64,000 nt of DNA from Sphingomonas montanisoli (GCF_008274695.1 NZ_VTOU01000001.1:682001-746000); one strand, 5' to 3'. Positions 51,199-60,119 are shown, numbered from the stretch's first letter. Numbers and translations: made by a program. The notes: generated by a model from the letters alone, not told the origin.

Positions 51199-52354
51199 TT
51201 CCGTCTCTCCCTGTTTTATGGACAAGGCCGATCTTAATCGCCGCCGCCACGTTGCGCGCGGCGGCACGGATATTTTCCGAGGCGGCGGCAAGCGCATCCG
51301 GCAATGTGCATGGTTGCCGGATGATGCTGAACATCGCGTCGATGCCATGGCCGAGCGTCTGTTCCGCCCCCACACCTAAAGTCCCCGCAATCGCGATCAC
51401 GGGTTTGCCGTGACGCTGAGCGACCCGGGCGACGCCGATGGGGGTCTTGCCGTGGACGGTCTGGCCGTCGATGCGGCCTTCGCCCGTTATGACCAGATCG
51501 GCACCGGCAATCGCGGCATCCAGACCGACGAGATCGGCGACCATGTCGATCCCCGCCCCCATCGTCGCGCGGCAGAAGGCGAGCAGACCTGCTCCCAACC
51601 CGCCCGCCGCACCGGCACCCGGTCTGTCGGCAACCGTGATGCCAAGGTCCGCCTCGATGCGCTCCGCGTAGCGGCGCAGATTCGCGTCGAGTTGTTCGAC
51701 TTGCGCAGGCGTCGCGCCCTTCTGCGGGCCGAACACCGCCGATGCGCCGCGTGGGCCGACCAGCGGGTTGTCGACATCGCTCAGGATGCGGACGCGGCTC
51801 TCTGCCACTCGCGGGTCGATCCCGCTGACGTCGATCCGAGCGAGCTTGCCAAGGCCACCCCCGCCGCGTTCGATGTCGCGCCCCGCCGCGTCGAGGAGGC
51901 GCACGCCGAGCGACTGCGCCATGCCAGCCCCGCCATCGTTGGTCGCGCTGCCGCCGATGCCGATCAGGATATCGCGCACGCCCCGATCGAGCGCCGCGAC
52001 GATCAGTTCACCAACCCCATATGTCGTCGCGCGCATCGGATCGCGTTTCGCAGGCGGCACCAGCATCAGCCCGCTCGCCGCCGCCATTTCGATGATCGCA
52101 CCGCGGCCATCCCCCGTGATCCCGAAGACGGCTTCGACCGGCGCGCCCATCGGCCCTGTCACGGTGCAGGCAATCCGTTCCCCGCCGGTTGCGTCGATCA
52201 GCGCGTCGAGCGTCCCCTCCCCGCCATCGGCGACCGGGATCACGGCATAGGTCCAATCGGGAAAAACGTCGCGAAAACCGCCCTCGATCGCATGTGCGAC
52301 CTCACGCGCGCCGAGGCTTTCCTTGAAAGAGTCCGGGGCGATGACGACGCGCAC
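51191..52354 (-). CDS. Glycerate kinase
   Basis: A 387-residue glycerate 2-kinase of the GarK/GlxK family, phosphorylating D-glycerate to 2-phosphoglycerate. Signatures: MRVVIAPDSFKESLGAREVAHAIEGGF, VADGGEGTLDALI, ATTYGVGELIVAALDRGVRDILIGIGGSATNDGGAGMAQSLGVRLLD, and VITGEGRIDGQTVHGKTPIGVARVA. It lies four bases after the MFS stop, and the pair suggests uptake of glycerate or a sugar diacid that is broken down to glycerate. No further gene for such a pathway is nearby. Confidence 0.93.
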   Translation of the reverse strand: MRVVIAPDSFKESLGAREVAHAIEGGFRDVFPDWTYAVIPVADGGEGTLDALIDATGGERIACTVTGPMGAPVEAVFGITGDGRGAIIEMAAASGLMLVPPAKRDPMRATTYGVGELIVAALDRGVRDILIGIGGSATNDGGAGMAQSLGVRLLDAAGRDIERGGGGLGKLARIDVSGIDPRVAESRVRILSDVDNPLVGPRGASAVFGPQKGATPAQVEQLDANLRRYAERIEADLGITVADRPGAGAAGGLGAGLLAFCRATMGAGIDMVADLVGLDAAIAGADLVITGEGRIDGQTVHGKTPIGVARVAQRHGKPVIAIAGTLGVGAEQTLGHGIDAMFSIIRQPCTLPDALAAASENIRAAARNVAAAIKIGLVHKTGRDGNG

Positions 52355-52358
52355 GAAC

Positions 52359-53648
52359 CTACCGTATTCCGGGCCGTGCCGTCGCGCGCAGCACCAGCGC
52401 GATACCGATCAGCAGGGCAGCGGCGAGCACGAACAAGGCCAGGCTCGTGCTACCCGATGCCTGCTTGATCCAGCCGACCATGTAAGGGCTGACGAACCCC
52501 GCAATCTGGCCGATCGAATTGATCAGCGCGAGGCCGCCAGCTGCGACGGACGCCGTCAGATATCGGTTTGCGATCGGCCAGAACATCGGCAGCGCGGACA
52601 ATGCCCCCGCCGCCGCCAGCGTCATGCCGAAGAGCGAAACGCCGACGGCATTGGGCGCACTGCCCGCGAGCAGCAGGCCCGCCGCTCCGACGGCCATCGG
52701 GACGATCAGGTGCCAGCGCCGCTCGTTGCGACGATCGCCCGATCGGCCGAGCAGCAGCATGAAGACGACGGCGGCGGCATAGGGCACCGTGCTCATCAAT
52801 CCGATCATCAGCGGCTCGGTCTCGCCGCTCGCGCTGATGATCGTCGGTAGCCAGAAGTTGATCGCATAGACCCCGCTCTGGATGCAGAAATAGATCAGGC
52901 CGAGCGTCCACAGACCGCCTTCGAACAGCGCGCTTCGAAGCGACGCAGGCGCCTCGCCGTGCGCATCGTCATCGCGGCGCAACGCATCAGTCAGCGCCTT
53001 ACGTTCGTCAGGCGTCAGCCAAGGCGCGGCCTCGATCCCGTCGCTCAGCACGAACCACACCAGGACGCCCAGCAGCACTGTCGGCGCGCCCTGCAGCAGA
53101 TAGAGCCACTGCCAGTCGAGCAGCCCGCCCTGCCCGTCGCGAAAATGCGCGAGGATCCAGCCCGATACCGGGCCACCCAGCACCCCCGACATCGGGATGG
53201 CGGACATGAAGACGGTCATCACCCGGCCATGCCGTTCGGCCGGGAACCAGCGGGTCAGATAAAAGACGATCCCGGGGAAGAAGCCCGCCTCCGCTGCACC
53301 GGTCAGGAAGCGCAGGACGTAGAATTCCATCGGCGTCCGCACGAACATCAGCCCGACCGAGAACATTCCCCACACGACCATCATCACCGCGATCCAGCGC
53401 CGCGCGCCGACGCGCTGGAGGATCAGGTTGCTCGGCACGCCGAACGCCAGATAGCCGATGAAGAAGATGCCTGCGGCGAGGCCATAGACGACCTCGCTCA
53501 TCCCCAGATCGTCGAGCATCCGCAGCTTGGCGAAGCCGACATTGACTCGATCGATATAGTTGAACAGATAGCAGACGAAGAGAAACGGGATGAGCCGTAG
53601 CGCGATCTTGCGATAGGATCGATCGAGATCGCTGGTCTGTTCGTCCAT
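52359..53648 (-). CDS. MFS transporter of the anion:cation symporter (ACS) type
   Basis: A 429-residue, twelve-helix transporter. RKIALRLIPFLFVCYLFNYIDRVNVGFAKLRMLDDLGMSEVVYGLAAGIFFIGYLAFGVPSNLILQRVGARRWIAVMMVVWG is the classic ACS start, with the YxDRVNVGFA segment and the loop after helix 2. LTGAAEAGFFPGIVFYLTRWFPAERHGRVM is also family-typical. Such proteins import tartrate, glucarate, hydroxyphenylacetate or similar organic anions. GGAAGG precedes the ATG at 53648. It is first in the operon with glycerate kinase. Confidence 0.92.
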   Translation of the reverse strand: MDEQTSDLDRSYRKIALRLIPFLFVCYLFNYIDRVNVGFAKLRMLDDLGMSEVVYGLAAGIFFIGYLAFGVPSNLILQRVGARRWIAVMMVVWGMFSVGLMFVRTPMEFYVLRFLTGAAEAGFFPGIVFYLTRWFPAERHGRVMTVFMSAIPMSGVLGGPVSGWILAHFRDGQGGLLDWQWLYLLQGAPTVLLGVLVWFVLSDGIEAAPWLTPDERKALTDALRRDDDAHGEAPASLRSALFEGGLWTLGLIYFCIQSGVYAINFWLPTIISASGETEPLMIGLMSTVPYAAAVVFMLLLGRSGDRRNERRWHLIVPMAVGAAGLLLAGSAPNAVGVSLFGMTLAAAGALSALPMFWPIANRYLTASVAAGGLALINSIGQIAGFVSPYMVGWIKQASGSTSLALFVLAAALLIGIALVLRATARPGIR

Positions 53649-53717
53649 CCCCGCCCCTTCCGACCGTCTGCGCGCAGCCATCGACCGGCTATAGGCGGCG
53701 GCGCGGCCGCTGCCAAA

Positions 53718-54179
53718 TCAATGGCGGGGCGTGATGCCGCGCTTCAGCCCGGTGAGGCGGACCACGCGATTGCCCGCGCAAACCGGCGCCGCGATCAGGC
53801 GCATCCAGCGCAACGTGCCATCGGTCGCATGAATCTGTGCGTCCAGGGTGAAACCACGGCGGTGCTCGATCGCATAGGCGCGAAGCCGCTCCATCGCCGC
53901 ACGGGACTGATCGCAATATTGCGAGACAGTTGCAGCGCGGGCGAGATCGGCGCCACGCGGCAGGCCGAACAGGTCATAGACCGCATCCGACCAGGTCAGG
54001 CGGCTGCCCTTCAGATCGCACTCCCACCGCCCGATCGCGTGCCGCGCAAGAAAGGCGTCGTCGACGGCCGGAAAATCGGCAACCGCATCACCGTCGATCA
54101 GATGTCCCAGATCGAAATGCCGACCGGTGTCGAGGATCGGCCAGCTATGAAACAACGGCAGTGGTTCGGTTGGTTTCAC
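53718..54179 (-). CDS. Single PAS-domain protein
   Basis: A 153-residue protein with one PAS fold: AIGRWECDLKGSRLTWSDAVYDLFGLPRGADLARAATVSQYCDQSRAAMERLRAYAIEHRRGFTLDAQIHATDGTLRWMRLIAAPVCAGNRVVRLTGLKRGI. The WSDAVYDLFGLP and DGTLRWM segments are typical. No output domain follows, so it may sense a ligand for a separate partner. I use the GTG at 54179; a TTG at 54200 is also open. It stands 69 bp downstream of the MFS start region, facing the same way as that operon. Confidence 0.75.
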   Translation of the reverse strand: MKPTEPLPLFHSWPILDTGRHFDLGHLIDGDAVADFPAVDDAFLARHAIGRWECDLKGSRLTWSDAVYDLFGLPRGADLARAATVSQYCDQSRAAMERLRAYAIEHRRGFTLDAQIHATDGTLRWMRLIAAPVCAGNRVVRLTGLKRGITPRH

Positions 54180-54286
54180 GCGGCGGATCCCTGACGACAA
54201 TCCCGTGGTTAAACCGCACCCTTTAACGGCGCGTTATCGACAAGCCTGTCAATGCATCCGTTTGCGTGACATACGCAAGACGCCGA

Positions 54287-55129
54287 TCAGGTCGCCTCGA
54301 ACGCGAGCGTCATCGTGTAGCTGTAATGTGGCGCATCGGCCCCCGCGGGCGCGGCATCGCGATGACGGACGAGAAGCAGGTAACGACCGGCATCTGGCAC
54401 GGAGACGCTGAGCTTGCCATCGGCGCCGCTCTTCACCTCGCCCACTGTCTTGCGGCCATCGTAGAGTCCGGCTTCGCGGAACAAGGTGACGTTCGCGCCG
54501 GCCAACGGCTTACCACGATAGAGGACTTCGAGCGCGAAGGCGTCGCCCGCGCCGATCGCGGTGGGATCGGCAAGCGGGTGGATTTCGAGCGCCGCGTTGC
54601 GCGCGCCCAGCGCGCCCGTAGTACCCGGCTTGCCGCGCAGCACATAGGCGTCGGCCAATGTCGCACTCTGGACCTTGCGCAATTCGGCGCCGGCGGGAGG
54701 GGCAACACCTTCGGCGACGAACTTCCAGTCGGTCCCATCGCGATACATCTGGTTCATCCGGCCGAAGCGCTGCCCTGACGACAGGCGATAAATACCATCG
54801 GCGGGCAATGTCGCCTCCGCCACCGCGCGATCGGCAAAGGCCGCAGGCGCCGGCAGGCGACGGGTCGCGCCGTCGGGACCGGTCACTTCGAACGGCGCGT
54901 CGTTCATCACGATTTCGGGCCGGAACGCATCTTCGGTAAAGCTCGCCTCAATCGCAACCTTGTCGCGCTGGCCAACGTCGAAAACCGCCGGCGCGATATA
55001 GGGCATGTGTGCTAAGGCCGGAGCGGCCATCGCCGGTCCGAGCAGCCCCGCGAGAGCGACGTCGCGCCAGGCGACACTCGCCCGCGCCTTCAGCGGCCAA
55101 CGTCCGCGCACTGTTCGTGAACCCACCAT
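54287..55129 (-). CDS. DUF4198-like exported protein
   Basis: The 280-residue protein has a signal-like N-terminus (charged stretch, then DVALAGLLGPAMAAPALAHMPYIAPAVFDV). The DUF4198 pattern follows: AFRPEIVMNDAPFEVTGPDGATRRL in front, and a C-terminal beta domain PLAGANVTLFREAGLYDGRKTVGEVKSGADGKLSVSVPDAGRYLLLVRHRD. Such proteins lie near metal or haem uptake genes and are periplasmic. It is divergent from the haem-type TonB receptor, and the long dyad at 55163-55193 can control both. Direct function is unknown. Confidence 0.8.
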   Translation of the reverse strand: MVGSRTVRGRWPLKARASVAWRDVALAGLLGPAMAAPALAHMPYIAPAVFDVGQRDKVAIEASFTEDAFRPEIVMNDAPFEVTGPDGATRRLPAPAAFADRAVAEATLPADGIYRLSSGQRFGRMNQMYRDGTDWKFVAEGVAPPAGAELRKVQSATLADAYVLRGKPGTTGALGARNAALEIHPLADPTAIGAGDAFALEVLYRGKPLAGANVTLFREAGLYDGRKTVGEVKSGADGKLSVSVPDAGRYLLLVRHRDAAPAGADAPHYSYTMTLAFEAT

Positions 55130-55162
55130 GATCGCCCTCTTCGTTACGTCGTCGATTGCACA

Positions 55163-55193
55163 CTTGCTAACGAGAACGACTCGCATTAGCAAG
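55163..55193. promoter_or_regulatory. Probable Fur box between the DUF4198-like gene and the haem receptor
   Basis: The arms CTTGCTAA and TTAGCAAG enclose CGAGAACGACTCGCA. On the reverse strand, the TGCTAATGCGAGTCGTTCTC run matches the style of Fur boxes before iron-uptake receptors in alphaproteobacteria. It is 30 bp upstream of the receptor start and 34 bp from the DUF4198-like start. Confidence 0.7.
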
Positions 55194-55222
55194 CTGCGCC
55201 GGAGCAAAAAGGGAATTGAAGA

Positions 55223-57439
55223 ATGAAGACGAACATCCTGCTGCGAAGCGTGTGCTTCGCGGCACTGGCGGTGTCTTGCCAGGCGCAGGCGGCGGCAATC
55301 GCCGATACCGCCGCGACCGATGCGGACACGATCACCGTCACCGCCACTCGCACCGAGAAAGCCGTGATAGACGTGCCCGCGACAGTGTCGGTCATCGACG
55401 CGCAGACGATCGACGATCGCTTCGTCAACGATGTGAAGGATCTGGTCCGCTACGAACCCGGCGTCACGGTGCGCCGCGCCCCCGCGCGCTTCACCGCGGC
55501 GGGCAGCTCGACCGGGCGTGATCGCGACAGCGGCTTCAACATTCGCGGACTGGAAGGCAATCGCGTCCTCATCACGATCGACGGCGTGCGTGTGCCCGAC
55601 GGTTTCAGCTTCGGCGCACAGAGTGTCGGCCGTGGCGACTATGTCGATCTCGACCTGATCAAGTCGGTTGAAATCCTGCGCGGCCCCGCCTCGGCGCTTT
55701 ACGGCAGCGACGGCGTGGCGGGCGCGGTGAGCTTCGTCACCAAGGATCCGATCGATTTCCTGAAGGACGGCAAGAGCGTCGGCGGCGGCGTGCGCGTCGG
55801 ATACGATTCGTCGGACGAAAGCTGGGTCAAGGGCGGGGTCGCGGCGGCCAAGGCGGGCGATATCTCGGCGATGGTCGCCTATACCCGCCGCGACGGCAAG
55901 GAACTGGACAATAAGGGCTCCAACGACGCCGCAAACGTCGATCGCACCACGCCGAACCCACAGGATACCGCATCGAATGCGGTGCTCGGCCGGCTCGTCT
56001 GGCAGCCCGAGGACGCGCATCGCCTGCGCTTCACTTACGAACATTTCGACAGCGATGTGGACACAAATGTCCTGAGCGCGATCGCCAAGCCGCCGCTGGC
56101 CGCCACGTCGGTCCTCGGCCTCACCGCCGCCGACGATATGAAGCGCAACCGCGGCACGATCGACTATCGCTATGTCGGCGAAGGGCTGCTGTCCGGCGCA
56201 CGCGCGGCGATCTGGTATCAGAAGTCGGAAACGCTGCAGACCGCGATCGAGGATCGCAACACCGCCGCCGATCGCATTCGCATCAACCGCTTCGACAACC
56301 GCGTGTGGGGCGCCATGCTCCAGCTCGAAACCAAGTTCGAGACGGGCGATATCGAGCATCTGATCGTCTATGGCGCCGATCATTCGGAAACGAAGCAGAC
56401 CGGTGTGCGCGACGGCACCGTTCCGCCGGCCGGCGAGGCCTATCCGACCCGCGCCTTCCCGACGACCGACTATGACCTGACCGGCCTGTTCGTGCAGGAC
56501 GAAATCAGCATCGCGGATGGCCTCGTCACCCTGTTCCCGGCTCTCCGCTGGGATCATTACAAGCTGAAGCCGAAGGCCGACGCGCTGTTCAGCGGCTTCG
56601 TGCCGCAGGGGCAGAGCGATTCCAAGCTGACCCCGCGGATCGGCGTGGTCGTGAAGCCCAGCGAGAACATCCGCCTGTTCGGTAATTATACTCAGGGCTT
56701 CAAGGCGCCCGAGCCAAACCAGCTCAACAACAGCTTCGCCAATGTCGTCGCCAATTACCGCTCGATCCCCAACCCGAACCTGAAGCCGGAAACGAGCCGC
56801 AGCGTCGAAGGGGGCGTGCGCTTCGTCGACGCACATGGTTCGGCCGAACTGGTCGGGTTCAGCAGCCGCTTCCGCAACTTCATCGACCAGATCCAGATCG
56901 GCGGCACCTTCACCGCCGCCAATCCGGCGGTCTATCAATATGTGAACCTGGGCCGGGTGAAGATACATGGGATCGAGGCGAAGGGCGAATATCGCACCGA
57001 CTTGGGCCTGGGCGTCCGCGCCGCCGCCAGCTGGGCCAAGGGTTCGGTGCGCCAGACCGGCGTGGCGGGCACCCGTCCGCTCGACAGCGTCGAACCGTTC
57101 AAGTTCGTCGCGGGCGCCTTCTACCAGCCCGAAGGCGGCGCCTTCCGCGGCGAGGTCGTGTGGACCCATTCGGCGGGCAAGAAGCAGTCGCGCACCAACA
57201 ACAGCTGCAACACCGCGACCACCGTCTGCTTCACGCCGCCCGGTTTCTGGGTGCTGGACGCGACGGCATCGTACAAGCTGATGGAACACGCCACGGTGCG
57301 CGTCGGGCTGTTCAACATATTCGACAAGAAATATTTCTGGTGGAGTGATGCGCGCGGACTGGCTTCGAACTCGACGATCCGCGATGCCTTCAGTCAGCCG
57401 GGCCGCAATTTCGGCGCGTCGCTGACGCTGAGCCTGTGA
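55223..57439 (+). CDS. TonB-dependent haem/haemoglobin-type outer-membrane receptor
   Basis: A 738-residue receptor. Signal peptide (MKTNILLRSVCFAALAVSCQAQAAA), plug with ITVTATRTEKAVIDVPATVSVIDAQTIDD, RDSGFNIRGLEGNRVLITIDGVRVPDGFSFGAQSVGRGDYVDLDLIKSVEILRGPASALYGSDGVAGAVSF, and in the barrel the haem-receptor marks YTQGFKAPEPNQLNNSF (FRAP-like) and NPNLKPETSRSVEGG (NPNL). It ends FGASLTLSL. These marks are shared by HemR, HmuR and related receptors. It is probably induced under iron limitation through the dyad at 55163, and overlaps the region before the DUF6607-like gene. Confidence 0.9.
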   Translation: MKTNILLRSVCFAALAVSCQAQAAAIADTAATDADTITVTATRTEKAVIDVPATVSVIDAQTIDDRFVNDVKDLVRYEPGVTVRRAPARFTAAGSSTGRDRDSGFNIRGLEGNRVLITIDGVRVPDGFSFGAQSVGRGDYVDLDLIKSVEILRGPASALYGSDGVAGAVSFVTKDPIDFLKDGKSVGGGVRVGYDSSDESWVKGGVAAAKAGDISAMVAYTRRDGKELDNKGSNDAANVDRTTPNPQDTASNAVLGRLVWQPEDAHRLRFTYEHFDSDVDTNVLSAIAKPPLAATSVLGLTAADDMKRNRGTIDYRYVGEGLLSGARAAIWYQKSETLQTAIEDRNTAADRIRINRFDNRVWGAMLQLETKFETGDIEHLIVYGADHSETKQTGVRDGTVPPAGEAYPTRAFPTTDYDLTGLFVQDEISIADGLVTLFPALRWDHYKLKPKADALFSGFVPQGQSDSKLTPRIGVVVKPSENIRLFGNYTQGFKAPEPNQLNNSFANVVANYRSIPNPNLKPETSRSVEGGVRFVDAHGSAELVGFSSRFRNFIDQIQIGGTFTAANPAVYQYVNLGRVKIHGIEAKGEYRTDLGLGVRAAASWAKGSVRQTGVAGTRPLDSVEPFKFVAGAFYQPEGGAFRGEVVWTHSAGKKQSRTNNSCNTATTVCFTPPGFWVLDATASYKLMEHATVRVGLFNIFDKKYFWWSDARGLASNSTIRDAFSQPGRNFGASLTLSL

Positions 57440-57447
57440 GGAAGACG

Positions 57448-58404
57448 ATGATGATCCGAGCCAATCTGATTGCGGTCGCGCTGGCCTTTGCCTTCGCCAC
57501 CTCCCCCGCGCTGGCGGCCCCCGTCTATGGTGACAAGACGCAGGACCGTGCCGCCATCCTGAAGATGGCCGGCACCTTCAAGGTGACGTTCGACATGCGG
57601 GAGACAACCCCGTTCGTCGCAGGATACGAACCCTATAAGGCTAAGCTGAGCGGCGGGCACGAAGTGGTGCGCGTCGTCGTCGACACGCCCGATCTGATCG
57701 CGCTCCAGCACTTGCTGGTCGTCGACATGAAAGACGGCAAGAAGCCGATGGTGATCAAGCATTGGCGGCAGGACTGGGCCTGGCAGCCCAAGTCCGTGCT
57801 GACCTATGCCGGGCCGGGCCGCTGGACGCTGACGCCGGTTTCGGCGGGCGACGCGAAAGGCGCCTGGTCGCAGACCGTATACCAGACCGACGACAGTCCG
57901 CGTTATGGCGGCATCGGGCGCTGGCGCTATGACGACGGGGTGACGCGCTGGACGAGCGACGAGACAAACCGCCCCCTCGCCCGCCGCGACGCGACCCGCC
58001 ATCCGCCCTATGATCATTATATCGGCACCAACCGTCATGCCCTGACCCCCAATGGCTGGGTGCATGAGCAGGACAATGCCAAGATCGGCGCGAAGGATGG
58101 CAAGCCGGCGACCTTCGCGCACGAGATCGTCATCAACACCTATGCTCCCGCGACCGATTTCCCGGCGCAGGCGGCCGAGGACTATTGGACCAAGACCGCC
58201 GAATACTGGGCTGCCGTCCGCGCCGACTGGGATCGGGTGATCAAGGCGAAGAAGGGTGTGACGCTCGCCGAGGAACCTGAATTCGGTTCCACCACCGGCC
58301 ACGAACTGATGCTGACCGCCGAGGACATCATCAGCGGCGAGGCCAAGCAGGATGCGGCGATCGCCGAGGCGAAGGCGCTGATCGAAAAGGAAACGTCTGA
58401 ATAA
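57448..58404 (+). CDS. DUF6607-like exported protein
   Basis: A 318-residue protein with a clear signal peptide (MMIRANLIAVALAFAFATSPALAA). The mature part includes AGTFKVTFDMRETTPFVAGYEPYKAKLSGGHEVVRVV, VIKHWRQDWAWQPKSVLTYAGPGRWTL, YGGIGRWRYDDGVTRWTSDETNRPLARRD and YDHYIGTNRHALTPNGWVHEQDNAKI. I recognise this as the DUF6607 family, often next to haem receptors; its activity is unknown. The ATG at 57448 has GAGGAAG upstream. It directly follows the receptor and should share its iron control. Confidence 0.8.
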   Translation: MMIRANLIAVALAFAFATSPALAAPVYGDKTQDRAAILKMAGTFKVTFDMRETTPFVAGYEPYKAKLSGGHEVVRVVVDTPDLIALQHLLVVDMKDGKKPMVIKHWRQDWAWQPKSVLTYAGPGRWTLTPVSAGDAKGAWSQTVYQTDDSPRYGGIGRWRYDDGVTRWTSDETNRPLARRDATRHPPYDHYIGTNRHALTPNGWVHEQDNAKIGAKDGKPATFAHEIVINTYAPATDFPAQAAEDYWTKTAEYWAAVRADWDRVIKAKKGVTLAEEPEFGSTTGHELMLTAEDIISGEAKQDAAIAEAKALIEKETSE

Positions 58405-58411
58405 GGATTGC

Positions 58412-58445
58412 CGGAACGCTGTGACCTGACCGTCGCAGCGTTCCG
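58412..58445. terminator. Bidirectional hairpin after the haem-uptake genes
   Basis: CGGAACGCTG (58412-58421) pairs exactly with CAGCGTTCCG (58436-58445) in the 45-bp convergent gap between the DUF6607-like and VOC genes. It probably ends both transcripts. Confidence 0.7.
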
Positions 58446-58449
58446 CCCC

Positions 58450-58923
58450 TCACGCCGCCTGCATGCTCGCCAGCAGGTTGCGCCAGCCGTCGATCGTCGT
58501 CGTCGCACGATATTCGGCCTGCATGTCGGGCGTCAGTATCTCCAGCATCTGGCGGCCTTCGACCCACAGTTCGATTACGCCGAACATGCCCCCACGCTTG
58601 CGATATTTGGCGGGCCAGCCCTCGCGCCGCGCGATGGCCATCACATTCGCCATATCAAGCTCGGTGCCGACCGCCGCGTGGGTCGGCGTATAGCGGTCCC
58701 GCCCTTCCCAGCTGCCGACGGCGTCAGCATCGCCATCGGCCTCGCGCAGGGTCGTGCCAAGCGGGTAAACTTCGATCGCAGTGCGATACGCGTCGTCCGA
58801 AAGCGCGATCCAGCTTGCGTCCGACACGGGCGGAAACGGCAATGCAAGGCCGCCGATCAATTCCGCCATCACGTCGGCGACATTCTTCGGATCGGCGGCA
58901 CTGATCGAAACATGAAACAGCAT
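58450..58923 (-). CDS. VOC-superfamily (glyoxalase/bleomycin-resistance fold) protein
   Basis: A 157-residue protein with the fold of vicinal-oxygen-chelate proteins: LFHVSISAADPKNVADVMAELIGGLALPFPPV at the start (HVSIS strand, metal-type His), THAAVGTELDMANVMAIARREGWPAKYRKRGGMFGVIELWVEGRQMLEILTPDM near the end (second His and Glu). It may be a small lyase, dioxygenase or binding protein. GGGG lies upstream of the ATG at 58923. It is divergent from the TetR gene at 59018 with a large palindrome between, so it is very likely that repressor's target. Confidence 0.75.
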   Translation of the reverse strand: MLFHVSISAADPKNVADVMAELIGGLALPFPPVSDASWIALSDDAYRTAIEVYPLGTTLREADGDADAVGSWEGRDRYTPTHAAVGTELDMANVMAIARREGWPAKYRKRGGMFGVIELWVEGRQMLEILTPDMQAEYRATTTIDGWRNLLASMQAA

Positions 58924-58955
58924 CGGGAACCCCTTTCGACGCGGCGAATGATAGA

Positions 58956-58998
58956 TGGCACAAAAAGTGTCAATACTATTTTGACATTTTTTGTGCCA
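58956..58998. promoter_or_regulatory. 43-bp palindromic operator between VOC and TetR genes
   Basis: The outer arms TGGCACAAAAA (58956-58966) and TTTTTGTGCCA (58988-58998) and inner arms TGTCAA (58968-58973) and TTGACA (58981-58986) share one centre at 58977. The TTGACA also resembles a -35 element. The symmetry and the divergent layout indicate autoregulation by the TetR protein. Confidence 0.8.
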
Positions 58999-59017
58999 CA
59001 TCCTAACCGCTGCCACC

Positions 59018-59641
59018 ATGACCGATGATGCCATGATCCCCCCACGCAAACAGGCCGTCCGCCAACGCATCGTCGACGCGCTGCTATCGCTGCTGCGCGA
59101 TGGCGAGGACATCAACCACGATCGCGTCGCCGAGCGCGCGGGCGTGGGTCGGCGGACGGTCTATCGATATTTCCCGGATCGCGAGATGCTGATGCAATCG
59201 GTGTGGACCGGCGTCACGTCGCTGGCCGGACCGGATGTCGCGTTTCCGACGACCGAGGCCGATTTGCTGGCGACGATGCCGGGAATCTATGAAGGGTTCG
59301 ACAAGATCGCCGACTATGCCACGCTGATCCGCTCGACGCCGCAGGGGCGCGCCGTGCGGCTGTCCCAGCGTGATCGCCGCATCGAAAGCTACACCGCCGC
59401 TGCAGCCGATGCTGTCGCGGCGCTGCCGCCCGAAGACCGCATCCTCGCCACCGCCATCCTGCAGGTGCTGCACACGACGCCGTGGCTCGAGATGCGCGAC
59501 AACTGGAACCTGACGGGCACCCAGACCGCCCGTGCCTGTGGATGGGCGATGCGGGTTCTACTCCAGGATCTGCGCGAGCGCGCCGGAAAGGCGCTCGACG
59601 AGGGGCCGGCATCGGAATCCAGGCAACCTGGCCAAAAATAG
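59018..59641 (+). CDS. TetR-family transcriptional regulator
   Basis: A 207-residue regulator. The N-terminal helix-turn-helix reads AVRQRIVDALLSLLRDGEDINHDRVAERAGVGRRTVYRYFPDREMLMQSVW, a textbook TetR domain. The remainder is helical and ligand-binding, with no recognisable signature. The start at 59018 (MTDDAMIPP) has little ribosome binding site; an upstream ATG at 58991 would lie inside the operator and is unlikely. It probably represses itself and the divergent VOC gene until an unknown compound is bound. Confidence 0.9.
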   Translation: MTDDAMIPPRKQAVRQRIVDALLSLLRDGEDINHDRVAERAGVGRRTVYRYFPDREMLMQSVWTGVTSLAGPDVAFPTTEADLLATMPGIYEGFDKIADYATLIRSTPQGRAVRLSQRDRRIESYTAAAADAVAALPPEDRILATAILQVLHTTPWLEMRDNWNLTGTQTARACGWAMRVLLQDLRERAGKALDEGPASESRQPGQK

Positions 59642-59759
59642 ACACCGACCGCCGCGACGCAGGTCGTTGAAATCACGCGCTGCGCCATCAGCGGTCAAAT
59701 GATACCCTGATCACGCGGTCGCCTCCATTTGCTTCGCGACGTCGCTCATCGTCCAGTGG

Positions 59760-60119
59760 TCAGGCGATCTGGATGCTGAATGCAAACCATTCTGACCGGC
59801 TGTGATCATAGAGCTGAACCAGCCGATCGACCACATTAACCGTGTAAAAGCCCGATGATCCCCGATCATATCCCTGGGCGGAACTACCTTCGATCAACAA
59901 CGAAATGAAAACCTTGTCGCCGGTGTCGAAAAGCTCGGGGAGCGTACCGCCGAACCTGATCGACCGATCGTCGTCATAGCCCTGCAGATGATTGCCGCGA
60001 GCTTCCGCAGCGATCCGCAAGTGGCGATTTGCCGAATGGTCGTAGATGCCGGCGACTTTCTCGCCGGCAACGAAAGCATGAACCGAGGCGGCGAGCATGG
60101 CACGAGTATGTGGTTGCAT
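59760..60119 (-). CDS. Hypothetical 119-residue protein with repeated YDHS / QGYD motifs
   Basis: The family is not recognised. The protein reads VAGIYDHSANRHLRIAAEARGNHLQGYDDDRSIRFGGTLPELFDTGDKVFISLLIEGSSAQGYDRGSSGFYTVNVVDRLVQLYDHSRSEWFAFSIQ: the elements IYDHS/LYDHS and QGYDDD/QGYDRG each occur twice, suggesting an internal duplication or a small beta-propeller-like repeat. No signal peptide or membrane helix is seen. It is a single gene; the ATG 60119 has AGGTG upstream. The 118-bp gap before it (59642-59759) holds no convincing gene. Confidence 0.65.
   Translation of the reverse strand: MQPHTRAMLAASVHAFVAGEKVAGIYDHSANRHLRIAAEARGNHLQGYDDDRSIRFGGTLPELFDTGDKVFISLLIEGSSAQGYDRGSSGFYTVNVVDRLVQLYDHSRSEWFAFSIQIA

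Noticed and set aside
54287-57289. A 1000-codon minus-strand frame covering the DUF4198-like gene and the antisense of the haem receptor
   Set aside because: The real start of the DUF4198-like protein is at 55129. The extension runs through the Fur-like dyad and antisense of the receptor.
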